Assembly: GCF_900168065.1 (NCBI RefSeq) | Contig: NZ_FUZZ01000002.1 | Coordinates: 1,102,128 to 1,166,127 of the forward strand | DNA from: Chitinophaga ginsengisegetis | Lineage (GTDB): Bacteria > Bacteroidota > Bacteroidia > Chitinophagales > Chitinophagaceae | Length of the DNA: 64,000 nucleotides | Direction of reading: 5' to 3' | In this document: positions 28,601 to 38,267 of the stretch, piece after piece | How the letters are laid out: every line of letters begins with the position of its first letter | Position numbering within the stretch: the stretch's first letter is position 1 | Notes under the pieces: model-generated | What the model was told of the DNA's origin: nothing | The model's input: only the letters and a program-made list of their open reading frames with translations | Database searches by the model: none | Program-made: the position numbers and the translations under genes

Positions 28601-28848
28601 TAGGTAACGACCAGCACATCTCCTTTCGCGGCGGTAATGGTGAATTCTCCATTAAGATTGCTGAGCGCCATTGTTTTGGTTCCTTTTACAAGCACGGTTG
28701 CACCGGGCAAGGGCTGCGATTCACCTGTAATCACTCCCTTTACAGCACGGGATTGACTGTATGCAGTCAGGGAGCAGCTGATCATTAACAATGAATAGCA
28801 GAGGAAAAAACAGCATACGGGTTTTAACCTTGTTAGAGTTTTTTTCAT
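25666..28848 (-). CDS. SusC/RagA-family TonB-linked outer-membrane transporter
   Basis: The 1060-residue protein has a signal peptide, a CarboxypepD_reg-like beta-sandwich (about 35-115: GVITGESQPLPGATVLVKGT), a TonB box region (ELVVVAYGKAKRANLTSA) and a plug (about 125-245, with IRGVNSINGTNEPLYVIDGVQ). A 22-strand barrel runs to the C-terminal Phe (TFALSVNF). It lacks the STN domain, which fits control by the HTCS rather than by an anti-sigma factor. It imports the oligosaccharides bound by the adjacent SusD, powered by TonB-ExbBD. Confidence 0.95.
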   Translation of the reverse strand: MKKTLTRLKPVCCFFLCYSLLMISCSLTAYSQSRAVKGVITGESQPLPGATVLVKGTKTMALSNLNGEFTITAAKGDVLVVTYLSYQTREVRVGEEDVIRISLTSATSKLDELVVVAYGKAKRANLTSAQTTVTSKEMDRTVNTTLEQAIQGRSAGVYVTQNSGQPGGGISVNIRGVNSINGTNEPLYVIDGVQMPGAAISFGSTSSSNPLAGLNPADIENIEVLQGPSATALYGSRATNGVLIVTTKRGKAGDTKMDYAFQYNIQTPPPHVAVMDLRQYAQMVNEYHALAGGNTQEEFKDPSLLGKGTDWQKELFRNAPMSKHQLSLSGGTEKTTYYLSGEYMKQDGVALGSGFNRYGFRLNLDNKPRNWIALNANLSFNQTKENLTTSQENIISTALMLTPQIPVKNMDGSWGGGDVTNGANIYTPVNPIAIANLNINRAIRRQLIGGIGASINPIKDLYIRTTFNTNFGFANTENYLPTYSIGWAVNDRASLTNGSNVSTYWNWNQLIEYSKQFGKHNVNLMVSHEAQESNWKNLTGGRKGFLTNDILDLNAGDAADATNSGGQGDWAMESYLGRINYNYDDRYILSGSVRRDGSANFGDENIWGTFSALSAAWRVSRERFFQVPFISDLKLRFETGITGNSGWSAGIYAPMQAAATPTGTGFLTSRYANPGLQWESTQTNNIGINLGFLNNKISIEADYYIKNTDNLLMDIPLPWYMGTNGIGAVGAPTVNIGSLENKGWAVTINTTNIRTKDFKWESSLNLSGFKTKIKKFNTEAGVLNRTSWWLDNWTQQSVVGQAPWLFLGYIQEGIFQSVDEINKSAVPVDNTGQRLPTNVDNIWVGDVKFKDVSGPQGKPDGIIDVNDQTYIGNPYPKVFGGFTNTFSYKGFDLSILITGTYGNDVYNYLARVNSNPNQVNLSRNMMVEAMDYAKPVTDKDGNVTLSNPGTNIPRISNGPNGNYGRITDRYVEDGSFLRLKNVSLSYSLPASLLAKQKIVRGARFTFGAQNLATLTGYTGYDPEVGGYVGRDASSANQAIGLDFGRYPLTRIYTFALSVNF

Positions 28849-29295
28849 TGATGAATGATTTGGAGGTGAGGTAATAAGTGTTTCATAACGTTTGTTTTAA
28901 ACATACTGACGGTATCTGGTTGATATAAAAAGTGGAATTTGTAAGATGGAAATCGTTCGTTTTATGGCATTCATACAATGCATCATAAAAGTGGTATAGG
29001 CCAATTTTACAAATCATAACGTCTGGAATTCATGATGAAGCTATTGTTCTTTCATAAGAATCCATATCAGCTTTGATAACGATTATAACACAAATGTTAA
29101 CCGGCGATAACAAACTTAAAATCAATTATTTACGTAAAAAATATTTAAAAAAATGGTAGTTTACAGGGTCAGAAAAATACTACTATTGATAAATAAGTAT
29201 TAACAATAGTAGTATCTGAGAATAAAATTTCCGGCGATATTTGTGATTCTTTTTGATGGCTTAACCATATTTTGAACCCAACAATTTAGTTTCTT
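28849..29295. promoter_or_regulatory. Divergent control region between susC and the aldo/keto reductase gene
   Basis: No gene is seen in these 447 nt. The region must hold the promoter of the minus-strand susC operon, with a TATGTTTA element near 28905 as a weak candidate, and the HTCS binding site. It also holds the promoter of the plus-strand reductase. It contains an ATGCAT hexamer at 28978 and a perfect 12-bp inverted repeat at 29177-29215, listed separately. Confidence 0.5.
29177..29215. promoter_or_regulatory. Perfect 12-bp inverted repeat, operator or hairpin
   Basis: The arms ATACTACTATTG (29177-29188) and CAATAGTAGTAT (29204-29215) are exact reverse complements around a 15-nt A/T-rich spacer. 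It sits 80 nt before the aldo/keto reductase start. Read on the minus strand it is followed by five T, so it could also end minus-strand transcription, though no minus-strand gene ends here. An operator is the simpler reading. Confidence 0.5.
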
Positions 29296-30324
<1,029 letters not shown>

Positions 30325-30362
30325 TTAAAATAACCCGGTCTTCCGGGGCCGGGTTATTTTAA
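30325..30362 (+). terminator. Rho-independent terminator after the reductase
   Basis: Arms of 14 nt (30325-30338 and 30349-30362, core AAAATAACCCGG / CCGGGTTATTTT) form a perfect hairpin starting right at the stop codon, with A-rich left and T-rich right sides. It can work in both directions. Confidence 0.85.
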
Positions 30363-30450
30363 TTACCTTATAAACTGCAGTTTCCGGATAGTGTATCCGA
30401 ATTAGTTATCTCCCAGTATAACTTACTACGACTTTGTTTGAAAGAGTTTT

Positions 30451-31521
30451 TTATTCAACAATTCTTTTCAGTTCAGCCTTGGTGGGTAGATATAGTCTAT
30501 ATTCTTTGGCAAAAATGGTCCTATTGTTTTCCGGTAAGGTGATTTCTATTACTGCATCACTCTTGTCTTTACAAATGATGATACCTACTGTCGCCTTCTC
30601 GGATTTAGTTCTTATATATCGATCGTAGTAATTGACATACATCTGCATCTGACCTATATCCTGATGTTTTAGTTTTCCTATTTTCAGATCTACTAATACA
30701 AAGCATTGTAACAGGCGATTGTACAAAACCAGGTCTACAAAAAAATCTTCTCCATCCAATGAAAACCGAACCTGCCGCCCCTGGAAAAGAAAACCTTTTC
30801 CCATCTCCAGCAAAAAATGCTCAATTTTATTTATGATGGCTTTTTCCAGATCCGATTCTGTATAACTGTTCTTCTCTTCCAGCCCTAAAAATTCCAATAT
30901 GTAAGGAGTTTTCAGTACATCCTCAGGTTTTTCAACAAGCTGCCCTTTCCTGGCGAACTCCTTTACACTTTTTTTGTCCTTGCTCAATGTCAGCCGTTCA
31001 AAAAGCCCGCTATTGATTTGCCGTTGCAACTCGCGGACACTCCAGTTACCCTGTGTGACTTCGATTTCGTAGAAAGAACGCTCAGCTGTATCTTTTATTC
31101 TGCAAAGCGCTACATAATGGGACCAGGACAAGGGGAATACTTCTGCGAAAGAAGCCAGAAACGCCGTTTCTGATTTCAGCGAAGATTTCGCAGACGGTGT
31201 CTGCGGAATTGGTAACTTCTTTTGCCGGTTTCTATAGATCAGGAAGAAAGTTCTTATTTGCTCCAGATTCCTTTGAGAGAAGCCATTACCGAATTTTTTG
31301 CAAAGCTCTTTACTAAGCTGCTTGATTGTTTCCTGACCATATACTGCTTTAGTATTTCCGCCCTGTTCATGTTCAACGATCAGCCTACCTAGATGAAAGT
31401 AGGTGAATACCATCAGACTATTGGTGTTCCTCACCGCCTGATGTCTGGCAGCTTCCAACAGATCAACAGCTTGTTTGATCAATATATTACTTGTTATCGC
31501 AGTTGTTCTCACTTTGGTCAT
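30451..31521 (-). CDS. YhcG-type PDDEXK nuclease (DUF1016)
   Basis: I start it at the ATG at 31521 (MTKVRTTAITSN); the open frame continues upstream to 31581 without support. The 356-residue protein has the DUF1016 N-terminal domain (YFHLGRLIVEHEQGG, FSQRNLEQIRTFF, SWSHYVALCRI). Its C-terminal PDDEXK nuclease fold has the core FFVDLVLYNRLLQCFVLVDLKIGK. YhcG proteins are often near restriction-modification or mobile genes and are thought to act on DNA. Here it has no partner gene. Base composition is more A+T-rich than in the flanking genes, which suggests acquisition. Confidence 0.85.
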   Translation of the reverse strand: MTKVRTTAITSNILIKQAVDLLEAARHQAVRNTNSLMVFTYFHLGRLIVEHEQGGNTKAVYGQETIKQLSKELCKKFGNGFSQRNLEQIRTFFLIYRNRQKKLPIPQTPSAKSSLKSETAFLASFAEVFPLSWSHYVALCRIKDTAERSFYEIEVTQGNWSVRELQRQINSGLFERLTLSKDKKSVKEFARKGQLVEKPEDVLKTPYILEFLGLEEKNSYTESDLEKAIINKIEHFLLEMGKGFLFQGRQVRFSLDGEDFFVDLVLYNRLLQCFVLVDLKIGKLKHQDIGQMQMYVNYYDRYIRTKSEKATVGIIICKDKSDAVIEITLPENNRTIFAKEYRLYLPTKAELKRIVE

Positions 31522-32024
31522 ATGCTGTGTATTAGTTTTTAAACCCAGTACATATACACATTGGCGAAAGAAAAGGTACACTGCAGTTTCTACCGGCGTA
31601 TTCTAATTTGTAACCTTGCGGATACCGTTATATTTTTTGAGGGCAATGTTGTGCGTGTCATAGCCCAATAAAACTCCCCTGCCCCCCTCTAAATGAAATC
31701 CCCTCGCACATTATTTTCTCAACCAATCAATCTTTTTTATCAAGCTAACATTTATTTTAAGCCAAAAATCTTATTAATAAACTATATATCATCTATATAC
31801 AAATACTAAATATTAATTACTCTACTAATTCTATAGGATATGTAATTATATTTTGTATTTTTAATCCGGGAATAACGCCCCTCAACCAATTTCATTCTGT
31901 ACGTACATGGCATAAGACCTATAGGCTTTTTACCGGGCTATTTCTATGAGCTGATAACAGTGCATCCCTATTTCTTCTGCTGTCAAAAGCTCGCGCATAT
32001 TAGAAAACAATTAATTCAACCACA
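31522..32024. other. A+T-rich non-coding stretch before the first TonB receptor
   Basis: About 500 nt without a credible gene. The middle part (about 31690-31860) is very A+T-rich. A perfect palindrome TGTACGTACA lies at 31898-31907, 118 nt before the receptor start, and is a possible operator. No terminator-like hairpin was seen. Confidence 0.5.
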
Positions 32025-34568
32025 ATGATAAAACTACTACCATTATTCCTGCCTATCTTATTAGCAGCTAACATAGCAGCCGCACAAACCACCCTACAGG
32101 GCGTGATAAAAAACGGAGAGGGCACACCTTTACCGGGAGCCACCATATTAGTAAAAGGCACCAACGTGCATGCACTTGCGGATTCTGTTGGCCGCTTCTC
32201 TCTTGAAACACAAAAAGATCCCCCGTTCACCCTATTGGTTAGCTTCATTGGTCATAAACCAAAGGAACTACATGTTCCCAAACAACCATCCGGTTCCCTG
32301 CAGGTAGCGCTTACGAAAAATGATTTGCTGTCGGAAGTGGTGATCACAGCCAGACGACGGAAGGAAACACTGCAAAATGTGCCCATTCCCATATCTGTGA
32401 TCAGTGGCGCCCTGGCGGAAGATGCCGGCGCATTCAATGTAAACCGCTTAAAAGAACTGGTTCCCTCCGTACAACTATATTCCTCTAACCCGCGTAACAC
32501 GGGGCTGAGCATCCGCGGACTTGGCACTACCTTCGGTCTTACCAACGACGGCATTGATCCGGGTGTAGGATTTTATGTAGATGGCGTGTATTATGCCCGC
32601 ACTGCCGCTACTACCATCGACTTCCTCGATGTAGAACAAATTGAAGTATTGCGCGGCCCACAAGGAACACTGTTTGGAAAAAATACCACCGCCGGCGCAT
32701 TTAACGTAACCACACGTAAACCGAGCTTCACGCCGGGCGCCAGCTTTGAGCTTAGTTATGGCAACTACGGATACATCCAGGCGAAGAGTTCTCTCACCGG
32801 GCCTTTAGGAAAAAAAGTAGCCGCACGCTTGTCGTTTTCAGGTACGCAACGCGACGGATTGCTTTACAATGTTGCCAAAAACAAACCAACGAATGACCTT
32901 AATAATCTCGGCGCCCGCGCACAAATATTATTCAAGCCTTCAGAGAAAGTAGACATCATCCTGGCGGCAGATGCCACCCGGCAGCGCCCCGACGGATATG
33001 CACAGGTATATGCAGGCACCGCTCCTACCCTGCGTGCAGGCTACCGGCAATTCAACAGCATCATCACAGACCTCAATTATAAACTGCCAACGCTTAACCC
33101 ATTCGACCGGGTAATTGACCACGATACCCCATGGCAATCCTACCAGGACTTCGGCGGCGTGTCGCTCAATGTTGATATCCAGCTGGGACCCGGAAAACTG
33201 ACGTCCACTACCGCTTACCGGTACTGGAACTGGGATCCTTCCAACGACCGGGACTTTACAGGACTACAGGCTTTGGCACTGTCGCAGGCGCCATCGAAAC
33301 ATAAACAATGGTCGCAGGAAGTACGTTGGGCAGGATCACTGCATCCCCGCCTCAGCGCAGTGTTTGGCGTGTTTGCCTTCGGCCAGCAGCTGGATCCGGA
33401 TGGCGCCCACACTGAAGAATCCGGCCGCGATCAGTGGCGCTTCTCTCAAAGCACTACCAGCGACCTGTGGAAAACCCCGGGACTTTTTGACGGATATGGT
33501 ATCAAATCCTATCCCCGGCTTAAAACTTTTAGCGGCGCTTTCTTTGGTCAGCTCGACTGGAAAATTTCCAATCGTCTGAACCTGTTGCCCGGTCTACGTT
33601 TCAACTATGATGATAAAAAAGTGGACTTCCGCCGCGATACCTATGGCGGTTTACAAACAGAAGACCCGCAACTGATTGCGCTTAAAAATCTGGTTTACAC
33701 CTCGCAGGCATTTAAAACAGATATCGACGATACCAACTTATCCGGTCAGTTAACACTGGCATTTAAAGTGAACAGCCGGATCAATACTTTTGCTACCTTC
33801 TCTACGGGCTTCAAACCTATTGGCCTTAACCTCGGCGGATTGCCCACCGCTTCCGGCAAAACAATGCTGGAACTGGCCGTGATCAAACCGGAAGAAGTAC
33901 GTCATTATGAAGTGGGTATCAAAACCTCGCCCAGCCCCAATTCAACCGTAAACCTCACGGTTTATAATACCGATATTTCCGACTACCAGACCCAGGTACA
34001 GGCGGCAGATCTTTCTGTAAACCGTGGCTACCTCGCCAATGCAGAAAAAGTTCGCGTACGTGGCGCTGAGCTGGATGCCAATATAAAAATCAAAGACTTC
34101 CTCTCTTTCTATGGAGCGTTGGCTTACACTGATGGTAAATACGTGACATTCAAAAACGCACCACCGCCACTTGAAGAAACCGGTGGCCCTACGTTCAAGG
34201 ATATTTCCGGTGGCGAATTACCCGGTATCTCTAAATGGGCCGCATCTTTAGGCGGAGAGGTAACCGCTGCCGGAAAGCTGCTGGGCCACGATGGCAACTT
34301 CTTCCTGGCGCTGGATAGTTACTACCGTTCTTCCTTCTCTTCTAATCCTACTCCTTCCAAATACCTGGTAGTGGATTCATATGTACTGCTCAATGGCAGG
34401 GTGGGATTCCGGGCGCCAAACGGCTTGTCGCTCTTTGTTTGGGGCCGCAACCTGCTCGATAAAGATTATTTTGAACAACTGTTACCCGGAGCCGGGAATG
34501 CAGGTCACTATGCCGGTGTACTGGGTGATCCGCGCACCTATGGCGTAACAATACGGTATTCTTTATAA
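32025..34568 (+). CDS. TonB-dependent receptor with CarboxypepD_reg-like domain
   Basis: The 847-residue protein has a signal peptide (1-20), a CarboxypepD_reg-like domain (about 22-100) and a plug (about 110-240: VVITARRRKETLQNVPIPIS as TonB box region, IEVLRGPQGTLFGKNTTAG). A barrel ends in TIRYSL. The plug and barrel resemble the proteobacterial/sphingomonad receptor type more than SusC, and no SusD follows. It therefore probably takes up a small ligand such as a siderophore, vitamin or hydrophobic compound. A strong hairpin follows it. Confidence 0.9.
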   Translation: MIKLLPLFLPILLAANIAAAQTTLQGVIKNGEGTPLPGATILVKGTNVHALADSVGRFSLETQKDPPFTLLVSFIGHKPKELHVPKQPSGSLQVALTKNDLLSEVVITARRRKETLQNVPIPISVISGALAEDAGAFNVNRLKELVPSVQLYSSNPRNTGLSIRGLGTTFGLTNDGIDPGVGFYVDGVYYARTAATTIDFLDVEQIEVLRGPQGTLFGKNTTAGAFNVTTRKPSFTPGASFELSYGNYGYIQAKSSLTGPLGKKVAARLSFSGTQRDGLLYNVAKNKPTNDLNNLGARAQILFKPSEKVDIILAADATRQRPDGYAQVYAGTAPTLRAGYRQFNSIITDLNYKLPTLNPFDRVIDHDTPWQSYQDFGGVSLNVDIQLGPGKLTSTTAYRYWNWDPSNDRDFTGLQALALSQAPSKHKQWSQEVRWAGSLHPRLSAVFGVFAFGQQLDPDGAHTEESGRDQWRFSQSTTSDLWKTPGLFDGYGIKSYPRLKTFSGAFFGQLDWKISNRLNLLPGLRFNYDDKKVDFRRDTYGGLQTEDPQLIALKNLVYTSQAFKTDIDDTNLSGQLTLAFKVNSRINTFATFSTGFKPIGLNLGGLPTASGKTMLELAVIKPEEVRHYEVGIKTSPSPNSTVNLTVYNTDISDYQTQVQAADLSVNRGYLANAEKVRVRGAELDANIKIKDFLSFYGALAYTDGKYVTFKNAPPPLEETGGPTFKDISGGELPGISKWAASLGGEVTAAGKLLGHDGNFFLALDSYYRSSFSSNPTPSKYLVVDSYVLLNGRVGFRAPNGLSLFVWGRNLLDKDYFEQLLPGAGNAGHYAGVLGDPRTYGVTIRYSL

Positions 34569-34580
34569 ATAATTTTATCG

Positions 34581-34619
34581 GCATGCTGTTGCAAAGTTTA
34601 CCGCTTTGCAGCAGCATGT
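34581..34619 (+). terminator. Hairpin terminator after the first TonB receptor
   Basis: Arms GCATGCTGTTGCAAAG (34581-34596) and CTTTGCAGCAGCATGT (34604-34619) pair almost perfectly, with one G-T pair in the core. The hairpin begins 13 nt after the receptor stop codon and separates it from the AraC gene. There is no strong T-run. Confidence 0.7.
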
Positions 34620-34702
34620 TAATAGATGCCGGCCAATAGTACTGATGACTTTTACTAAAATTTCACCTATATTTCATTAGTAAAACTCATCCTGCTTCAT
34701 CC

Positions 34703-35749
34703 ATGAATATTGGCCAGCAAATATTATTTTTTGTGAGCGCTTTAGGTGCGTTTAACGGTATTGTTCTTAGTGTTTATTTATTATTAGGGAAGAAGAAAAG
34801 ATCTGTTCCCACTATCTTCCTGATTACGCTGCTGTTGGCCCTCAGCATCCGGGTATCCAAATCCGTTTTCCTCTATTTCAATCCTTCCATACCCAGGATA
34901 TACCTGCAGATAGGCTTGTCTGCCTGCTTTCTCATAGGCCCGGCCCTCTATTATTTTTTCAGATCGGTGCAGGAAAATGTCACTAAGATACCCACCTCCT
35001 GGAAGTGGGTATGGGGAATATTGCTGGGGATTATTATACTAACAGGCAGTATTCTTCCTTATCCCGCTTATCCGGCTATCTGGAATAATGTAATCGTTTA
35101 TATCATTTACCTGGAGTGGATGATTTACCTTATTGCTACCGGGTTTGTATTGAAAACGGTGTTGAAAACTTTTCTTGTGAACCGTTCTGCGTTAAATAGT
35201 ACAGATAAATTCCGCCTGTTGCTGTACACCGGCAACTGTCTTGTTTTCCTGGCCTACCTGTTGTCGTTAGCGAATATTATTTGCGGGATATATATTATTG
35301 GCCCGGTACTCTTTTCGTTCCTGCTATACCTCAGCATTTTTTATAATTTACAGGGAGCACGGTATGAAAACGGACTGCCAGTAAAATCTGAAAAGAAAAA
35401 AATAGCAGCACCCGATGCGCAGGTGTGGATAGAAAAACTGGAAACAGCCATCCGCGAAAAAGAACTTTATAAAGATCCCAACCTTAAACTCAACGACCTG
35501 GCTAAGATTATTAACATCTCTGTACACCAGTTATCCCAGTTACTGAATGATAACCTCGGAAAAGGGTTTTCCACTTACATTAATGAATACCGGATCAATG
35601 AAGCCTGCCGGCTGATCACAACTAACGACCACCTTACGTTTGAAGCCATCGGATATGAGGTTGGCTATAACTCGAAATCTACTTTTTATGCCGCTTTCCG
35701 GAAAATAAAAGACACCACTCCTGCCCTGTACAAAGAAAATATCTCCTGA
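34703..35749 (+). CDS. Membrane-bound AraC-family transcriptional regulator
   Basis: The 348-residue protein has seven or so membrane helices in its first 225 residues (for example LFFVSALGAFNGIVLSVYLL and YYFFRSV). A C-terminal AraC/XylS DNA-binding domain lies at about 240-345, with LNDLAKIINISVHQLSQLLND and FEAIGYEVGYNSKSTFYAAFRK. This is a common Bacteroidota design in which a membrane sensor is fused to the HTH. It lies between two TonB-receptor genes, and palindromic CCGTAC sites precede the second, so it is a good candidate to control one or both. The ligand is unknown. Confidence 0.88.
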   Translation: MNIGQQILFFVSALGAFNGIVLSVYLLLGKKKRSVPTIFLITLLLALSIRVSKSVFLYFNPSIPRIYLQIGLSACFLIGPALYYFFRSVQENVTKIPTSWKWVWGILLGIIILTGSILPYPAYPAIWNNVIVYIIYLEWMIYLIATGFVLKTVLKTFLVNRSALNSTDKFRLLLYTGNCLVFLAYLLSLANIICGIYIIGPVLFSFLLYLSIFYNLQGARYENGLPVKSEKKKIAAPDAQVWIEKLETAIREKELYKDPNLKLNDLAKIINISVHQLSQLLNDNLGKGFSTYINEYRINEACRLITTNDHLTFEAIGYEVGYNSKSTFYAAFRKIKDTTPALYKENIS

Positions 35750-35780
35750 TCAAAATCCTGATACCCAACCAGTTAAAATT

Positions 35781-35810
35781 CCGTACAGTACGGTTTTATA
35801 AATCCGTACG
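35781..35810. promoter_or_regulatory. CCGTAC palindrome cluster, candidate operator
   Basis: CCGTACAGTACGG at 35781-35793 is a perfect palindrome with a one-base centre. A further CCGTACG half-site follows at 35804-35810. The cluster lies 67-96 nt before the start of the second TonB receptor and just after the AraC regulator gene, so it is a plausible binding site for that regulator. Confidence 0.5.
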
Positions 35811-35876
35811 CCTGAATTCAGCAAATGAAACTCCTGCTGGCTAAACGAATTCTAGGTTTGCGGAAAACCATTATTG

Positions 35877-38261
35877 ATGATAAAGTTTTCAGGGATACTC
35901 TGCATCCTGCTAATCCTATATTCCTCTATTCACGGCCAGATGATCATCAGCGGAAAGGTAACAGATGAAAAAACCGGGCAAGGCATAGGGTTCGCTTCCG
36001 TTAGTATTTTATCTGCAAAAGATTCCGGGCTGGTTAAAGGACAGGTCACCGATTCGGCAGGTGTCTTTATGTTTCAGAATATCCCGACGGGGAAATATAT
36101 CCTGCTGTTATCTTCTTACGGTTATAAAAAAATTTATAAAGATGTGATACCGGCAGAAGATATTATTAGCCTGGGAAATATCCCCATGTCCGCGGATCTC
36201 ACGTTGTTGAGCGAAGTAGTAGTGGCCGGACAAAAACCTACCTTTCAGCGTATAGGCGATAAACTCGCGGTGTCTGTTTCCGGGAACCCGCTTTTCCATA
36301 CCGCCGCCAATACTTTTGATATCCTGAAAAAAGTACCCGGGCTGGAAGTGAACAGCGATGGCACTATCCAGATGTCCGGCAGGATAACCCCGGTTATATT
36401 CATCAACGGCAAGCCTGTCCAGATGAGCCCGGAAGAACTGCAACAATACCTGGGAAGTCTTTCGCCCGGTATGATTGCATCCATTGAGGTGATCAATAAT
36501 CCCTCGTCCCGGTACGATGGTGAATACAAAGGGATCATCGACATAAAACTGAAACAGGACCTTACACTCGGCTGGAAAGGCAATGCCAATATAGTACTGC
36601 AACAAAATGCCTACACCCTGGCCGATAATAATTTCTCGCTGACTTATAAAACGGGAAAGCTGGTATACAGTGCCCGCCTGGGTTATGTGACCGGTGAAAG
36701 AATTTACCGGTATAAAGGACTGCAGCATCTGGCCAATACCAATATAATGGCCACTAATACCCAAACAATTACCCGGAACAACAACCTTAGTTATCAACTG
36801 GGCATAGATTATTATCTCTCAAAAGATCACCAGGTAAATATTGTGGGAAGAGCTTACCAGCAAAACCGGCAAATCGATGCCTTTAATACCCTTCACACCA
36901 CCGACTCCACAGCGCAACACCTGGTTTCCCATACAAATACTTTTACCTATTCCACTCCGCTACAGGATAACTATGCCGCCAGCCTGAACTACAGCGGCCA
37001 ATTCAGGAAAACTACGCTGGAGGTTCTCAGCACATTCCTTATGATCTGCAACCAGCAAAAGGAAGACATTCAAACCAAAAACACGATCACAGATCATCTG
37101 CTCGATTACTGGAAAACCAACCTGTATAACAACATCCTGATACGATCGGTACAGGCAGACCTTTCGGGGAATACAGGCAAGGGCAAATGGGCCGCCGGTG
37201 GCAAGTTTGCGTTTACCACTACAAAAAACAACCTATACTATGATACGCTCCATACCTCCGGCATATTTGCACCAGATGCCAGTCGCTCCAACAACTTTAA
37301 ATACGATGAATATATTTCAGCAGCGTATGCCTCTTATGAAAATACCTACCGTCAGTTGAGTTATGCGGTAAGCCTGCGTGCGGAACATACGCACAGCACC
37401 GCCAATGCCATCACTGAACATACAGTTACCACGAGAGACTACCTCACATGGCTGCCGGGATTGAGCGTCACCATTCCCATGAAGGCTTCGCAGCAGCTTC
37501 ATATTTCCTACAGCCGGCGCGTGACAAGGCCTAACTTTGCACAGCTAAATCCATTCCGGTTTTATAACAGTCCGCTTAATTATTTTGTAGGCAACCCGTA
37601 CCTGCAGCCATCCACTACACAAATGTTAAACATCGCCTATACCAGGAAAGCGCTGCAGGTATCCCTGCAGGTTGGAAGAGAGTCGGACCCGATGACCCGT
37701 TACCCGGAATACGACAGTGTTACCAACGTGCTGCAATACCTGGGCAAAAACCTTCCCTATAACGACTTTGCCGGCATTGAAATAAGTTTTCCGCTGACGG
37801 TTAACAAGTGGTGGCGGATGAGTCATAATATCAGGGGCGGGTATAAAAAAGAACAAACACCCTATCATGGCGTCACCTATGCGATACCTATATTCGACTA
37901 CAATTTAACCGGCAGCCAGGTATTTACTTTGCCCCAGCAGATCACCGTCGATATCTCGTATTACTACCGCTCGCTGAGTGGTACGGGGTTGTATGTGTCC
38001 AGGTCTTTAGCCAGCGTGGATGCAGGCATCCGGAAAAGCTGGTTGAAGGGAAAATTAAACACCGGGATCAATTTTTATGATATGTTTGATACCTATCGCG
38101 TAAGATATATTTTCCGGGAGAAAAAAATTATTGATAATGCTTTCACACACTGGGTTGGCGCCCGGAGAGCCGCTTTAACGCTAAACTACAGCTTTGGAAA
38201 ATCTACCCACAGCAGCAAGCAGCGCGCAAAAAATGAAGAAGAAAACAGGGCCGGTATATAA
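35877..38261 (+). CDS. TonB-dependent receptor, outer-membrane beta-barrel family
   Basis: The true start is the ATG at 35877 (a TTG precedes it directly). The 794-residue protein has a signal peptide, a CarboxypepD_reg-like domain (about 23-105: ISGKVTDEKTGQGIGFASV), a plug-like part (about 115-220: VVVAGQKPTFQRIGDKLAV, FINGKPVQMSPEEL) and a large barrel. It belongs to the barrel family that lacks a normal SusD partner in Bacteroidota. Ligand unknown. The C-terminal tail is charged (KQRAKNEEENRAGI), unlike the aromatic end of most barrels. It is convergent with the TPR gene, 6 nt apart. Confidence 0.88.
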   Translation: MIKFSGILCILLILYSSIHGQMIISGKVTDEKTGQGIGFASVSILSAKDSGLVKGQVTDSAGVFMFQNIPTGKYILLLSSYGYKKIYKDVIPAEDIISLGNIPMSADLTLLSEVVVAGQKPTFQRIGDKLAVSVSGNPLFHTAANTFDILKKVPGLEVNSDGTIQMSGRITPVIFINGKPVQMSPEELQQYLGSLSPGMIASIEVINNPSSRYDGEYKGIIDIKLKQDLTLGWKGNANIVLQQNAYTLADNNFSLTYKTGKLVYSARLGYVTGERIYRYKGLQHLANTNIMATNTQTITRNNNLSYQLGIDYYLSKDHQVNIVGRAYQQNRQIDAFNTLHTTDSTAQHLVSHTNTFTYSTPLQDNYAASLNYSGQFRKTTLEVLSTFLMICNQQKEDIQTKNTITDHLLDYWKTNLYNNILIRSVQADLSGNTGKGKWAAGGKFAFTTTKNNLYYDTLHTSGIFAPDASRSNNFKYDEYISAAYASYENTYRQLSYAVSLRAEHTHSTANAITEHTVTTRDYLTWLPGLSVTIPMKASQQLHISYSRRVTRPNFAQLNPFRFYNSPLNYFVGNPYLQPSTTQMLNIAYTRKALQVSLQVGRESDPMTRYPEYDSVTNVLQYLGKNLPYNDFAGIEISFPLTVNKWWRMSHNIRGGYKKEQTPYHGVTYAIPIFDYNLTGSQVFTLPQQITVDISYYYRSLSGTGLYVSRSLASVDAGIRKSWLKGKLNTGINFYDMFDTYRVRYIFREKKIIDNAFTHWVGARRAALTLNYSFGKSTHSSKQRAKNEEENRAGI

Positions 38262-38267
38262 AAATGT

